DNA of 64,000 nt, from assembly GCA_034433515.1 (NCBI GenBank), contig DAOUAL010000038.1:1-64000 (forward strand). Reading direction: 5' to 3'. Source of the stretch: DAOTXS01 sp034433515. Its GTDB lineage: Bacteria; Chloroflexota; Anaerolineae; UBA4142. Made by a program: the position numbers and the translations under genes. Each line of letters starts with the position of its first letter. Position 1 is the first letter of the stretch. Below the pieces are notes generated by a model. It ran no database searches. It saw only the letters and a list, made by a program, of their open reading frames with translations, and was not told where the DNA came from. Of the stretch, positions 33,948-42,532 are shown in pieces.

Positions 33948-35141
33948 ATGACACGCACACCTAAATCCGAACTCGACGCACGCACGCAAAAATTCCAAAC
34001 CCTCTTGGCGGCAAATCAGCTGGACGGCGCGCTGATCCTTCAGAATGCCGATCTGTTCTACTTTGCCGGCACGCAACAGCAGTCGCATCTGTATATTCCG
34101 CGTCAAGGTAAACCGATTCTGATGACGCGCAAAAGTTTTCCGCGCGCCCGCGCCGAATCGGCGTTGGAACAGATCGTCCCGCTCTCATCGCCGCGCCAAG
34201 TGTTGCCGATTTTGCAAGAACACGGCTACACCGTGCCGAAACGCTTGGGACTCGAACTCGATGTGTTGCCGGCGAACATCTATCTGAGTTATCAGCAAAT
34301 TTTTAACGGCATCGAATTGGTGGATGGATCGCCGCTCATCCGCACCGTGCGCGCCATCAAGTCCGCCTACGAACTCCAAGCGATGCAACGCGCGGCACGC
34401 ATCGGCGAAAAAACCGTGCAAGCCATGTTTGATTATCTGCACGAAGGCATCACCGAGATCGAACTGGCGGGCAAACTTGAAGCGGTGGCACGCGCGGCGG
34501 GACATCAAGGCGCGGTCAAATATCGTTTGTGGAACAATGATTTGTTTTATGGCCATTTGATGGCGGGCAAGCGCGCAGCACAACCCAGTTATCTTTCCTC
34601 GCCGACCGGCGGCGCGGGAGTGAGTCCGGCGTTTGCGCAAGGACCCAGTCGGCATAAAATCCGGCGGGGCGAGCCGGTCTTGTTCGATTATGTGTTCGTG
34701 TGCGATGGGTACATTGTGGATCAGACGCGCATTTTTGCAATCGGCAAATTACCGGATAAATTGATGCGTGCCCATCAAGCAATGATCGAAATTCAAAACG
34801 CGGTGGCAAGCGCAGCCAAGCCGGGCATCACCGGCGATGAACTTTTCCAACTCGCCCTTGGGCTTGCGCGCCAACACGGTTATGAAGAAAATTTTGGTGG
34901 ACTGGGCAACGAACGGATCGCGTTTGTAGGACACGGGGTGGGCTTGGAACTCGACGAGTATCCATTCCTTGCCAAAGGGCAAACCATGCCGCTCGAAGCC
35001 GGGATGGTGATCGCCATCGAACCCAAAGTATCGTTTGCCAATCTTGGCACTGTGGGCATTGAAAACACCTTTGTGGTTACGGAACAAGGCGGCAAGAAAA
35101 TCACCCGTGGCTCGGATGACATTGGTATCGTGAAGAAATGA
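33948..35141 (+). CDS. M24-family Xaa-Pro peptidase/creatinase-like
   Basis: 397 aa. N-terminal creatinase domain (LDGALILQNADLFYFAGTQQ) and a pita-bread catalytic domain. Metal ligands are visible in DYVFVCDGYIVDQTR (two Asp), AFVGHGVGLELDEYP (His), IAIEPKVSF (Glu) and GIENTFVVTE (Glu). Cleaves the bond before Pro in short peptides (PepP/PepQ class). It has an insertion (SSPTGGAGVSPAFAQG) between the catalytic strands that is poor in structure and looks lineage-specific. Confidence 0.9.
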   Translation: MTRTPKSELDARTQKFQTLLAANQLDGALILQNADLFYFAGTQQQSHLYIPRQGKPILMTRKSFPRARAESALEQIVPLSSPRQVLPILQEHGYTVPKRLGLELDVLPANIYLSYQQIFNGIELVDGSPLIRTVRAIKSAYELQAMQRAARIGEKTVQAMFDYLHEGITEIELAGKLEAVARAAGHQGAVKYRLWNNDLFYGHLMAGKRAAQPSYLSSPTGGAGVSPAFAQGPSRHKIRRGEPVLFDYVFVCDGYIVDQTRIFAIGKLPDKLMRAHQAMIEIQNAVASAAKPGITGDELFQLALGLARQHGYEENFGGLGNERIAFVGHGVGLELDEYPFLAKGQTMPLEAGMVIAIEPKVSFANLGTVGIENTFVVTEQGGKKITRGSDDIGIVKK

Positions 35142-35207
35142 GGGAAGGCCGGCGACCGGGGACGGAAGATTCGTCATTCATCAACGGTCTTGGGTCAGAG
35201 GTTGAAA

Positions 35208-36704
35208 ATGTTCAAAAAAGTTTTGGTCGCGAATCGAGGAGAAATTGCCGTTCGCGTGTTGCGGGCGTGCCGTGAACTGGGACTGCAAACCGTCGCGGTC
35301 TATTCCGATGTGGATCGCAATGCGTTGCACGTGCGTTACGCCGACGAAGCGTACAACATCGGGCCGGCACCGGCGCGCGAATCCTACTTGCGCATTGATC
35401 GGATCATTGATGTGGCGATTCGTTCCAAAGCCGAAGCGATTCATCCGGGCTATGGCTTTCTTGCGGAGAACGATCATTTTGCACGCGCGTGCGCCCAGGC
35501 TGGGATTATTTTTGTAGGACCGCCCCCGCAAGCAATGGAAACGATGGGCGACAAGATCAACGCGCGACGCACCGTCGCCAAACAAGGTGTGCCGGTGGTG
35601 CCGGGGACATACGAACCCTTGCGCGACGAGGAAATGATTGCGGCAGCCAACAAAGTGGGGTTTCCCTTGTTCATCAAAGCAGCAGCAGGCGGCGGCGGCA
35701 AGGGGATGCGGCGCGTGGAGAATGCCGCAGAATTGCCAAGCGCAATCGCGCGCGCGCGCAGCGAAGCCGAAGCAGCCTTTGGCGATGGCACGGTGTACCT
35801 CGAAAAGATCATCTACCCGGCACGCCACATCGAGTTTCAAATCCTCGCCGATGCGCGCGGCAACGTGATTCATCTGGGTGAGCGCGAATGTTCGATTCAA
35901 CGTCGCCATCAAAAGATGGTCGAAGAGGCACCGTCAGTGGCGTTGGATGAAAAACTGCGCGACAAGATGGGCAAGGCGGCGGTCGCGGCAGCCAAAGCCG
36001 CCGGCTATGTCAATGCCGGCACGATCGAATTCTTGCTGGACAAGGATCGCAATTTTTACTTTCTCGAAATGAATACGCGCTTGCAAGTGGAACATCCCGT
36101 CACCGAACTCGTGACCGGCATTGACATCGTGAAAGAAATGTTGCGCATCGCTTCGGGGCGACCGTTGAGTTATCGCCAAGAGGATGTTCATCAACGCGGC
36201 TGGGCAATCGAATGCCGTATCACCGCCGAAGACCCGTACAATGGATTCCTACCTTCGACCGGCAAAATCATTAGCGTACACGAACCGACCGGTCCCGGCG
36301 TGCGCGTGGAATCGGCGTTGTACGAAGGATTTGAAGTCTCGCTCTATTACGATCCACTCATCGCCAAGTTGTGCGTCTGGGGACCGGATCGCGCGGCGGC
36401 GATTATGCGGATGAAACGCGCGCTCAGCGAGTACAAAATTCTGGGCGTTTCGGCTTCGATTCCATTTCATCAAAAACTTTTTCAAAGTACTAGTTTCATC
36501 GGTGGGCATTTCGACACCTCGTTTCTCGACGAACGTTTTACGATGGAGCAAGGAGGCTCGGATGAGCGCGAACAAGTGGCGGCGATTGTGGCGGCGTTGC
36601 TCACCCACGATCGGCGTCAACATGCGCTTAACATTCCGCCGCCCACGAGCAGTACGCGCGGCGGCTGGAAACGCTTCGGCGCGCTAGAAGGACTGGGACG
36701 ATGA
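35208..36704 (+). CDS. accC: Biotin carboxylase subunit
   Basis: 498 aa ATP-grasp enzyme. KVLVANRGEIAVRVLRACRE, the HPGYGFLAEN motif, glycine-rich loop KAAAGGGGKGMR, the ERECSIQRRHQK substrate site and EMNTRLQVEHPVTE. Carboxylates biotin on the BCCP with bicarbonate and ATP. About 45 extra C-terminal residues (MEQGGSDEREQVAAIVAALL..) fit the propionyl/acyl-CoA carboxylase type. ATG 35208 is chosen because the conserved region starts immediately after it. Confidence 0.94.
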   Translation: MFKKVLVANRGEIAVRVLRACRELGLQTVAVYSDVDRNALHVRYADEAYNIGPAPARESYLRIDRIIDVAIRSKAEAIHPGYGFLAENDHFARACAQAGIIFVGPPPQAMETMGDKINARRTVAKQGVPVVPGTYEPLRDEEMIAAANKVGFPLFIKAAAGGGGKGMRRVENAAELPSAIARARSEAEAAFGDGTVYLEKIIYPARHIEFQILADARGNVIHLGERECSIQRRHQKMVEEAPSVALDEKLRDKMGKAAVAAAKAAGYVNAGTIEFLLDKDRNFYFLEMNTRLQVEHPVTELVTGIDIVKEMLRIASGRPLSYRQEDVHQRGWAIECRITAEDPYNGFLPSTGKIISVHEPTGPGVRVESALYEGFEVSLYYDPLIAKLCVWGPDRAAAIMRMKRALSEYKILGVSASIPFHQKLFQSTSFIGGHFDTSFLDERFTMEQGGSDEREQVAAIVAALLTHDRRQHALNIPPPTSSTRGGWKRFGALEGLGR

Positions 36705-37198
36705 AGTACACTGCAATCATCAACGATAAAACGTACGACATCGAAATCGGCGCGAACAACACGGTGATCGTGAATGGTCAGCCGCACAATGTTGACTTTC
36801 GCACGATTGATGGCAGTGCGCTCTATTCGCTCTTGCTCGACAATGCTTCGTGGGAAACGTTGGTGGATCGCAATGGCGATGAATACCGCGTGCTGATCGG
36901 CGGCGAGTTGCACATCGTTACCGTGATGGACGAACGCACGCGCAAGATGGCGAAAGCGGAAAAGGTGCAAGCAGCGCACGCCGGCGAAGTCATCATCAAA
37001 GCCCCGATGCCGGGCTTGGTACGCGATGTGCCGGTGAATGTGGGCGATCAAGTTGCGGTGAAGCAAGGTGTAGTGATTCTGGAAGCGATGAAAATGCAGA
37101 ATGAATTGCGCACGCCCAAAGCCGGGATGGTCAAGGAAATCCGCGTCAAGCCGGGCGACAAGGTGGAGCAAGGACAGGTGCTTTTAATCGTCAAATAG
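36701..37198 (+). CDS. Biotin carboxyl carrier protein
   Basis: 165 aa. The ATG overlaps the biotin carboxylase stop (ATGA). The C-terminal biotinyl domain has the carrier motif EAMKMQN (Lys131), flanked by PMPGLVRDVPVNVGDQV and IRVKPGDKVEQGQVLLIV. The N-terminal half (about 1-85) is a BT/adaptor-like domain. Substrate of BirA; shuttles CO2 between the carboxylase and carboxyltransferase subunits. Confidence 0.94.
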   Translation: MKYTAIINDKTYDIEIGANNTVIVNGQPHNVDFRTIDGSALYSLLLDNASWETLVDRNGDEYRVLIGGELHIVTVMDERTRKMAKAEKVQAAHAGEVIIKAPMPGLVRDVPVNVGDQVAVKQGVVILEAMKMQNELRTPKAGMVKEIRVKPGDKVEQGQVLLIVK

Positions 37199-37202
37199 TT
37201 TT

Positions 37203-37253
37203 TACCGCAGAGACACGGAGAGCACAGAGAAAACAAACTACGCCTCTGCGGTA
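37203..37253. repeat. CACAGAG hairpin, copy 2
   Basis: TACCGCAGAG pairs with CTCTGCGGTA; the loop contains GAGCACAGAGAAAAC. It lies between the BCCP and methylmalonyl-CoA mutase genes. Confidence 0.7.
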
Positions 37254-37269
37254 AGACAATGGTGTTCTA

Positions 37270-38865
37270 ATGACACAAGAACGCAAACCCAAATTCGAAA
37301 CGCTTTCCGGCATCGAAGCGAAACGCGTTTACACGCCGGAAGACGGCGTGCAAAAATATAACGATGAACTAGGGTTTCCCGGTGAATATCCCTTCACGCG
37401 CGGCATCCAGCCCACGATGTATCGTGGGCGGTTTTGGACAATGCGCCAATACGCCGGCTACGCCTCCGCCGATGAATCGAACGCGCGCTACAAATATTTG
37501 CTCGCGCAAGGACAAACCGGCTTGTCCGTCGCCTTCGATTTGCCGACGCAAACGGGTTACGATTCCGATGCGACGATGGCGGAGGGCGAAGTGGGCAAAG
37601 TCGGCGTGGCGATTTCATCGCTCCAAGATATGGAGCGATTGTTCGATGGCATTCCACTCGACAAGGTGTCCACTTCGATGACCATCAATGCGACGGCGGC
37701 GATCTTGTTGGCGATGTATGTCGCGGTGGCGAAGAAACAGGGTGCCGATGTGCGGCAATTGCGTGGCACGGTGCAGAACGATATTCTCAAAGAGTACATT
37801 GCGCGCGGCACGTACATTTTTCCACCCGCGCCTTCGATGCGCCTCGCAACGGACATTATCGAATATTGCGCGCGCGAATTGCCGAATTGGAATCCGATTT
37901 CGATTAGCGGCTATCACATCCGCGAAGCGGGTTCGACCGCCGTGCAAGAAGTCGCGTTCACGTTTGCGAATGCGATGGAGTACGTCAATGCAACGCTCGC
38001 GCGCGGTTTGACGATTGATGATTTTGCGCCGCAGTTGTCGTTCTTTTTCGTTTCGCAAATGGATTTCCTCGAAGAGATCGCCAAGTTCCGCGCCGCGCGG
38101 CGATTGTGGGCACGCATCGTCAAAGAAAAGTTCGGTGCAAAGAAACCATCGTCAATGATGCTGCGCTTTCACACGCAGACAGCGGGCGTCTCGCTCACGG
38201 CGCAGCAGCCGCAGAACAACATCATCCGCACGGCAATCGAAGCGCTCGCGGCCGTGCTGGGTGGCACACAATCGCTCCACACGAATTCGTACGATGAAGC
38301 GCTCGCGTTACCAACCGAGGAATCGGTGCAGATCGCACTGCGCACGCAACAAATCATTGCGCACGAGTCCGGCGTGGCGAACACGATTGACCCGGTGGCT
38401 GGCTCATATTACATCGAACACGTGACCAACGAAATCGAAACGCGTGCGTTAGAGTACATCGAAAAGATTCAGGCGATGGGTGGCGCGCTGCGTGCGATTG
38501 AAGCCGGCTATATCACGCACGAGATTCAGGAATCAGCGTGGAAATTTCAACGCGAGGTGGAAGCCAAAGAGCGTATCGTGGTCGGCGTGAATGAGTTTGC
38601 CACAGCGACGCCGTATCGTGGCAAAATGCTGCGTGTGGATCCGCGTGTGCGTGCGGAGCAGATGGCGCGTTTGCAAGCGTTGCGCAATCGGCGCGACAAT
38701 GTGCGCGTGCAAAATGCGTTGAATGCGCTGACCGAGGCGGCGCGCGGCACGTCGAACCTGATGCCGGCGATTCTCGCGTGCATCGAAGCGTACGCGACGA
38801 TTGGCGAGATTTGCGATACACTGCGAAAAGAGTTTGGCGAGTATCGCGGCGGCGGAAATTTTTAA
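37270..38865 (+). CDS. mcmA: Methylmalonyl-CoA mutase, catalytic (large) subunit
   Basis: 531 aa TIM-barrel subunit. Landmarks: YTPEDG..PFTRGIQPTMY, FWTMRQYAGYAS, GTVQNDILKEYIARGTYIFP, SISGYHIREAGST and GGTQSLHTNSYDEAL. Two substrate-carboxylate residues of methylmalonyl-CoA mutase are present at their exact spacing: Tyr61 and Arg179 (118 apart, as Tyr89/Arg207 of the Propionibacterium enzyme). It isomerises methylmalonyl-CoA to succinyl-CoA with B12. The B12-binding domain is missing, so a separate small subunit must exist elsewhere. Confidence 0.9.
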   Translation: MTQERKPKFETLSGIEAKRVYTPEDGVQKYNDELGFPGEYPFTRGIQPTMYRGRFWTMRQYAGYASADESNARYKYLLAQGQTGLSVAFDLPTQTGYDSDATMAEGEVGKVGVAISSLQDMERLFDGIPLDKVSTSMTINATAAILLAMYVAVAKKQGADVRQLRGTVQNDILKEYIARGTYIFPPAPSMRLATDIIEYCARELPNWNPISISGYHIREAGSTAVQEVAFTFANAMEYVNATLARGLTIDDFAPQLSFFFVSQMDFLEEIAKFRAARRLWARIVKEKFGAKKPSSMMLRFHTQTAGVSLTAQQPQNNIIRTAIEALAAVLGGTQSLHTNSYDEALALPTEESVQIALRTQQIIAHESGVANTIDPVAGSYYIEHVTNEIETRALEYIEKIQAMGGALRAIEAGYITHEIQESAWKFQREVEAKERIVVGVNEFATATPYRGKMLRVDPRVRAEQMARLQALRNRRDNVRVQNALNALTEAARGTSNLMPAILACIEAYATIGEICDTLRKEFGEYRGGGNF

Positions 38866-38960
38866 CCACAGCGGGCACAGAGTAAAAATTGGTACAGATC
38901 AACGAACGGCTAGCGAGTGCTTTTGATTTTTCCCTGTGTTCTCTGTGAACTCTGGTGAAA
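38866..38960. repeat. CACAGAG hairpin, copy 3
   Basis: AACCACAGCGGGCACAGAG and CTGTGTTCTCTGTGAACTCT arms flank about 45 bases of spacer, between mcmA and the NAD-binding gene. Confidence 0.6.
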
Positions 38961-38965
38961 AAAAT

Positions 38966-39901
38966 ATGACCCAACTCCATATCGTTACCGGCGCATTCGG
39001 TTATACCGGCAAATACATCGCCGCGCGCTTGCTGAAGGAAGGCGTGCGCGTGCGCACACTGACCAATTCGCTCAACCGTGCCAATCCGTTTGGGGGAGCG
39101 GTCGAGGCGCATCCGTTCAACTTTGACGCGCCCGATCAATTGGTTGAATCATTACGCGGCGCAACGGTGCTCTACAACAATTACTGGGTGCGTTTCAACT
39201 ATAAAGATTTTCAACATTCCGCAGCGGTTCAAAACACACTCAAACTGATCGCGGCGGCTAAGCAAGCCGGCGTCGAACGCGTGGTTCACATTAGCATTAC
39301 CAATCCCTCCGAAGATTCCAACCTGACGTACTTTGCCGGCAAAGCCCGGCTGGAACGCGCGCTGAGGGAGTCGGGTTTGTCGTACGCGATTCTGCGACCG
39401 ACCGTGATCTTTGGCAAGGAAGACGTGCTCATCAACAATATCGCGTGGACCTTGCGACGCTTGCCGGTGTTCGGTGTCTTTGGTGACGGCAGCTATCGTC
39501 TGCAACCGATTTATGTGGACGACCTTGCCGCGCTCGCGGTTGAGCAGGGCAAAGCGCGCGAGAATCGTATCATTGACGCGATTGGACCCGAAACGTTCAC
39601 GTACCGTGAACTGGTGCAAACGATTGGGGAGATCATCGGCGCGCGCCGATGGATCGTCAGCGTACCGCCATCGTTTGGTTACCTCGTCGGTTCGATCATC
39701 AGTCGAATGCAGGGCGATGTGTTCATCACGCGTGAAGAGATCGAAGGGTTGATGCAAAACTTGTTGTACACCCAATCGCCGTCAGCGGGCACAACCAAGT
39801 TGAGCGATTGGGTGCGCGAGCATCGCGAGACGTTGGGTGTAAAATACGCCAACGAGTTGGCGCGGCGCAAGAACCGCACTGAAGCGTACGAGAAATTATA
39901 G
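38966..39901 (+). CDS. NAD(P)-binding epimerase/dehydratase-family protein
   Basis: 311 aa Rossmann protein. N-terminal HIVTGAFGYTGKYIAARLL is a GxxGxxG nucleotide loop; it also has HISITNPSEDSNLTYFAGKA and YAILRPTVIFGKEDVLINNI, as in NmrA/NDUFA9-like atypical short-chain dehydrogenases. The YxxxK catalytic pair is not obvious. Role unknown. Start ATG 38966 is chosen because the ten upstream codons lie in the hairpin repeat. Confidence 0.85.
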   Translation: MTQLHIVTGAFGYTGKYIAARLLKEGVRVRTLTNSLNRANPFGGAVEAHPFNFDAPDQLVESLRGATVLYNNYWVRFNYKDFQHSAAVQNTLKLIAAAKQAGVERVVHISITNPSEDSNLTYFAGKARLERALRESGLSYAILRPTVIFGKEDVLINNIAWTLRRLPVFGVFGDGSYRLQPIYVDDLAALAVEQGKARENRIIDAIGPETFTYRELVQTIGEIIGARRWIVSVPPSFGYLVGSIISRMQGDVFITREEIEGLMQNLLYTQSPSAGTTKLSDWVREHRETLGVKYANELARRKNRTEAYEKL

Positions 39902-40012
39902 CCATAGAGGGCATAGGGGACATAGAGAAAAAACAATACGCGTTTAATGGATGGAGTAAAACGAATCCCAAAATAGTTTGTGTTTATCTCTGTGCCCTCT
40001 GTGGTTGAAAGG
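39902..40012. repeat. CACAGAG hairpin, copy 4
   Basis: CCATAGAGGGCATAGGGGAC and TCTCTGTGCCCTCTGTGG arms around a spacer, between the NAD-binding gene and the epimerase. Confidence 0.6.
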
Positions 40013-40017
40013 AAAAA

Positions 40018-40422
40018 ATGATTGCACGAATTGATCACATTGGCATTGCCGTGCAAAATATCAACGAGGCGCTAAAATTTTTTCAAGACGCGCTGGGCAT
40101 GCAACTCGATCACGTTGCAACCGAAGAAAACGGACGCACCAAGGTCGCGTTTATGCCGGTCGGCTCATCCGAAGTTGAATTAGTCGAGCCGCAAGATGCC
40201 GAGAGTGGTCTCGCAAAATTTCTTGCCAAGCGCGGCGAAGGAGTGCATCACCTTTGCTTTCAAGTGGATGATATTGATGCCGCACTCGCGCGGCTCAAAG
40301 CACACGGAGCGCAATTGATTGACGAAACACCGCGCACGAACGCCAAGGGATGGCGCTATGCGTTCATTCATCCCAAAAGCGCGCATGGTGTCTTGATCGA
40401 GTTGTATCAAAAGCCAAACTAA
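40018..40422 (+). CDS. mce: Methylmalonyl-CoA epimerase
   Basis: 134 aa, vicinal-oxygen-chelate fold. Metal ligands at the expected places: His7 in RIDHIGIAV, the second His in GVHHLCFQVDD, and Glu128 in LIELYQ. It interconverts (S)- and (R)-methylmalonyl-CoA, linking the carboxylase to the mutase. AAAGGAAAAA precedes the ATG. Confidence 0.94.
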   Translation: MIARIDHIGIAVQNINEALKFFQDALGMQLDHVATEENGRTKVAFMPVGSSEVELVEPQDAESGLAKFLAKRGEGVHHLCFQVDDIDAALARLKAHGAQLIDETPRTNAKGWRYAFIHPKSAHGVLIELYQKPN

Positions 40423-40469
40423 ATGTCACCCTAGCACAGACGCTTTGCACAGGGAAAAATGTGGTTGAA

Positions 40470-40682
40470 TTCAGGAGTGGTTCATTCGCCGTTGGCGCAC
40501 CAGCAGTCGGATGAAAATGGACTATGTGTAGGACAAATTTCAAATTTGTCCTACATTTTCAGAGGAGTTGCTCATTCGCCTTCGGCGCACCAGCAGAGAG
40601 ATGAAAATAAGCGGGTGCGGTCGTAGTACGGCGCTGGAGCGACCGCGCGATGAATCGCGCGACTACAAGCCTATTTTCAAGG
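40470..40682 (+). repeat. Dispersed repeat family G copy 2, plus partial unit
   Basis: Full unit 40470-40562 (GGAGTGGTTCATTCGCCGTT, then a GTCCTAC palindrome) is the reverse complement of 24447-24530. A partial unit follows at 40561-40608. After that, GCGATGAATCGCGCG with ACTACAAGCCTATTT (about 40652-40680) matches the 35-101 repeat. The gap 40423-40690 contains no gene. Confidence 0.7.
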
Positions 40683-40690
40683 GAGGGATA

Positions 40691-42373
40691 ATGTTCGACA
40701 AACACGAACTGGAAAACATCAAGCAAGCCAAGGAACGTTGGGAAGAGACCACGCTCCAACAAACGCTGGCTAAATCGCCGGAGCGCCGCACCAAATTCAT
40801 CACCACGTCGTCCGAAGAGATTGACCGGCTCTACACCCCGCTCGACATTGCCACCATGGATTACAACCGCGACATCGGTATGCCGGGCGAGTATCCTTTC
40901 ACGCGCGGCATACATTCTACCATGCATCGCGGCAAACTCTGGACGATGCGAATGTTTGCCGGCTTTGGTACCGCCGAAGAAACGAATCAGCGTTTCAAAT
41001 ATTTGCTTGAACATGGCGAGACCGGTTTGTCCACCGCGTTCGATATGCCGACGCTCTACGGCTACGATACCGATGCGCCCCAAGCCCGGGGCGAGTTTGG
41101 CAAGTGCGGCGTCGCCGTTTCTTCGCTCGCTGATATGGAAATCCTTTTCGAGGGCATCCCGGTGGATCAAGTAACCACTTCGATGACGATCAATTCACCA
41201 GCGGCAATCATCTGGGCGATGTACATCGCAGCAGCCGAAAAGCGCGGCATCCCGCGTGCCAAACTCGGCGGGACGATTCAGAACGATATTCTCAAAGAGT
41301 ACATCGCGCAAAAAGAATTTATCTTTCCACCCAAACCCTCAATGCGCCTCGTTGTGGATACGATGGAGTTTGGCACCAAAGAGATGCCGCTCTGGAACAC
41401 CATTTCCATTTCCGGCTATCATATTCGCGAAGCCGGCTCCACGGCGATCCAAGAACTCGCCTTTACGCTTGCCGATGGGATGGAGTACGTCCGCTGGGGC
41501 ATCAAACGCGGAATGAAGATTGACGATTTTGCACCGCGCCTCTCCTTCTTCTTCAACGCGCATAACGATTTCTTTGAAGAGATTGCCAAGTACCGTGCCG
41601 CGCGCCGCATTTGGGCAAAATGGATGCGTGAAAAGATGGGCGCCAAAAATCCGCGCAGTTGGTTGATGCGCTTTCACACCCAAACCGCTGGGGTCTCCCT
41701 CACCGCGCAACAACCGATGAACAACGTGGTGCGCGTGGCGATTCAAGCCCTCGCCGCGGTGCTGGGGGGCACACAATCGCTCCACACCAACTCGCTCGAT
41801 GAAGCGTGGGCATTGCCCAGCGAAAGTGCCGTGATGATCGCCTTGCGCACACAACAAATCATCGCGCATGAATCCGGCGTGGCAAATACGGTAGACCCAC
41901 TTGGCGGTTCGTACTTTGTCGAAGCGCTCACCAATCGCATGGAACAAGCCGCCAACGTCTATTTCGACAAAATCGAAAAACTGGGCGGCGTATTGCCGGC
42001 AATCGAAAAAGGATTCTTCCAACGCGAGATCGCCGAAAGCGCGGCGCGCTATCAAGCCGAAATCGAAAAACGCGAGCGCATCATTGTTGGCGTGAACGAT
42101 TACGTGGTCGAAGAAGAATTGAAGGTGCCGCTCTTGCGGGTGGACGCCGCAGGCGAACGCCGCCAGATCGAACGCTTGCAACGTATTCGCCGCGAGCGCG
42201 ATAATCTCAAGGTGCAAGCCAAACTGGAAGCGATTCGCGATGCAGCAAAACGCGAAAATGTGAATTTGATGCCGCTGTTCATTGATGCCGTGAAAGAGTA
42301 TGCCACGCTTGGCGAGATTATGGATGTGTTACGGCGCGTGTGGGGTGAATACAAAGAGCCGGTGATTGTGTAG
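40691..42373 (+). CDS. icmA: Acyl-CoA mutase large subunit, isobutyryl-CoA-mutase-like
   Basis: 560 aa paralogue of the 37270 gene, same barrel landmarks (YPFTRGIHSTMH, GGTIQNDILKEYIAQ, SISGYHIREAGST, GGTQSLHTNSLDEAW). The two carboxylate-reading residues are changed: Phe89 replaces Tyr (LWTMRMFAGFG) and Gln207 replaces Arg (YIAQKEFIFP). This Phe/Gln pair is the hallmark of isobutyryl-CoA mutases rather than methylmalonyl-CoA mutases. It would interconvert isobutyryl- and butyryl-CoA. No B12-binding domain. ATG 40691 follows AAGGGAGGGATA; the upstream open frame is repeat. Confidence 0.85.
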   Translation: MFDKHELENIKQAKERWEETTLQQTLAKSPERRTKFITTSSEEIDRLYTPLDIATMDYNRDIGMPGEYPFTRGIHSTMHRGKLWTMRMFAGFGTAEETNQRFKYLLEHGETGLSTAFDMPTLYGYDTDAPQARGEFGKCGVAVSSLADMEILFEGIPVDQVTTSMTINSPAAIIWAMYIAAAEKRGIPRAKLGGTIQNDILKEYIAQKEFIFPPKPSMRLVVDTMEFGTKEMPLWNTISISGYHIREAGSTAIQELAFTLADGMEYVRWGIKRGMKIDDFAPRLSFFFNAHNDFFEEIAKYRAARRIWAKWMREKMGAKNPRSWLMRFHTQTAGVSLTAQQPMNNVVRVAIQALAAVLGGTQSLHTNSLDEAWALPSESAVMIALRTQQIIAHESGVANTVDPLGGSYFVEALTNRMEQAANVYFDKIEKLGGVLPAIEKGFFQREIAESAARYQAEIEKRERIIVGVNDYVVEEELKVPLLRVDAAGERRQIERLQRIRRERDNLKVQAKLEAIRDAAKRENVNLMPLFIDAVKEYATLGEIMDVLRRVWGEYKEPVIV

Positions 42374-42402
42374 AGTGTGGAGTATAGAGTTAGAGAATAG
42401 AG
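42372..42402. repeat. TAGAGT low-complexity tract
   Basis: TAGAGTGTGGAGTATAGAG-type reiteration immediately after the icmA-like stop codon. Confidence 0.6.
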
Positions 42403-42405
42403 GAG

Positions 42406-42441
42406 AAATGTGTCATTGTCTAGTGGCAGTGACACATTTTT
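42406..42441 (+). terminator. Rho-independent terminator after icmA-like gene
   Basis: AAATGTGTCATTG pairs with CAGTGACACATTT (one mismatch), eight-base loop, then TTTTTCT. Confidence 0.8.
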
Positions 42442-42497
42442 CTTTGCCTGAACCAATTGCCTTCTATCCATTCCGTCCTTGTGCCCGTCGCCTGTTT

Positions 42498-42525
42498 TTG
42501 CAATCCGCGCCACTAATGCTATAAT
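42498..42525 (+). promoter_or_regulatory. Leaderless promoter of the membrane-protein operon
   Basis: -35 TTGCAA at 42498-42503, 16-base spacer, extended -10 TGCTATAAT with TATAAT at 42520-42525. It overlaps an in-frame ATG (42524), so the transcript should begin around the GTG at 42533. Confidence 0.65.
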
Positions 42526-42532
42526 GGCGCGC

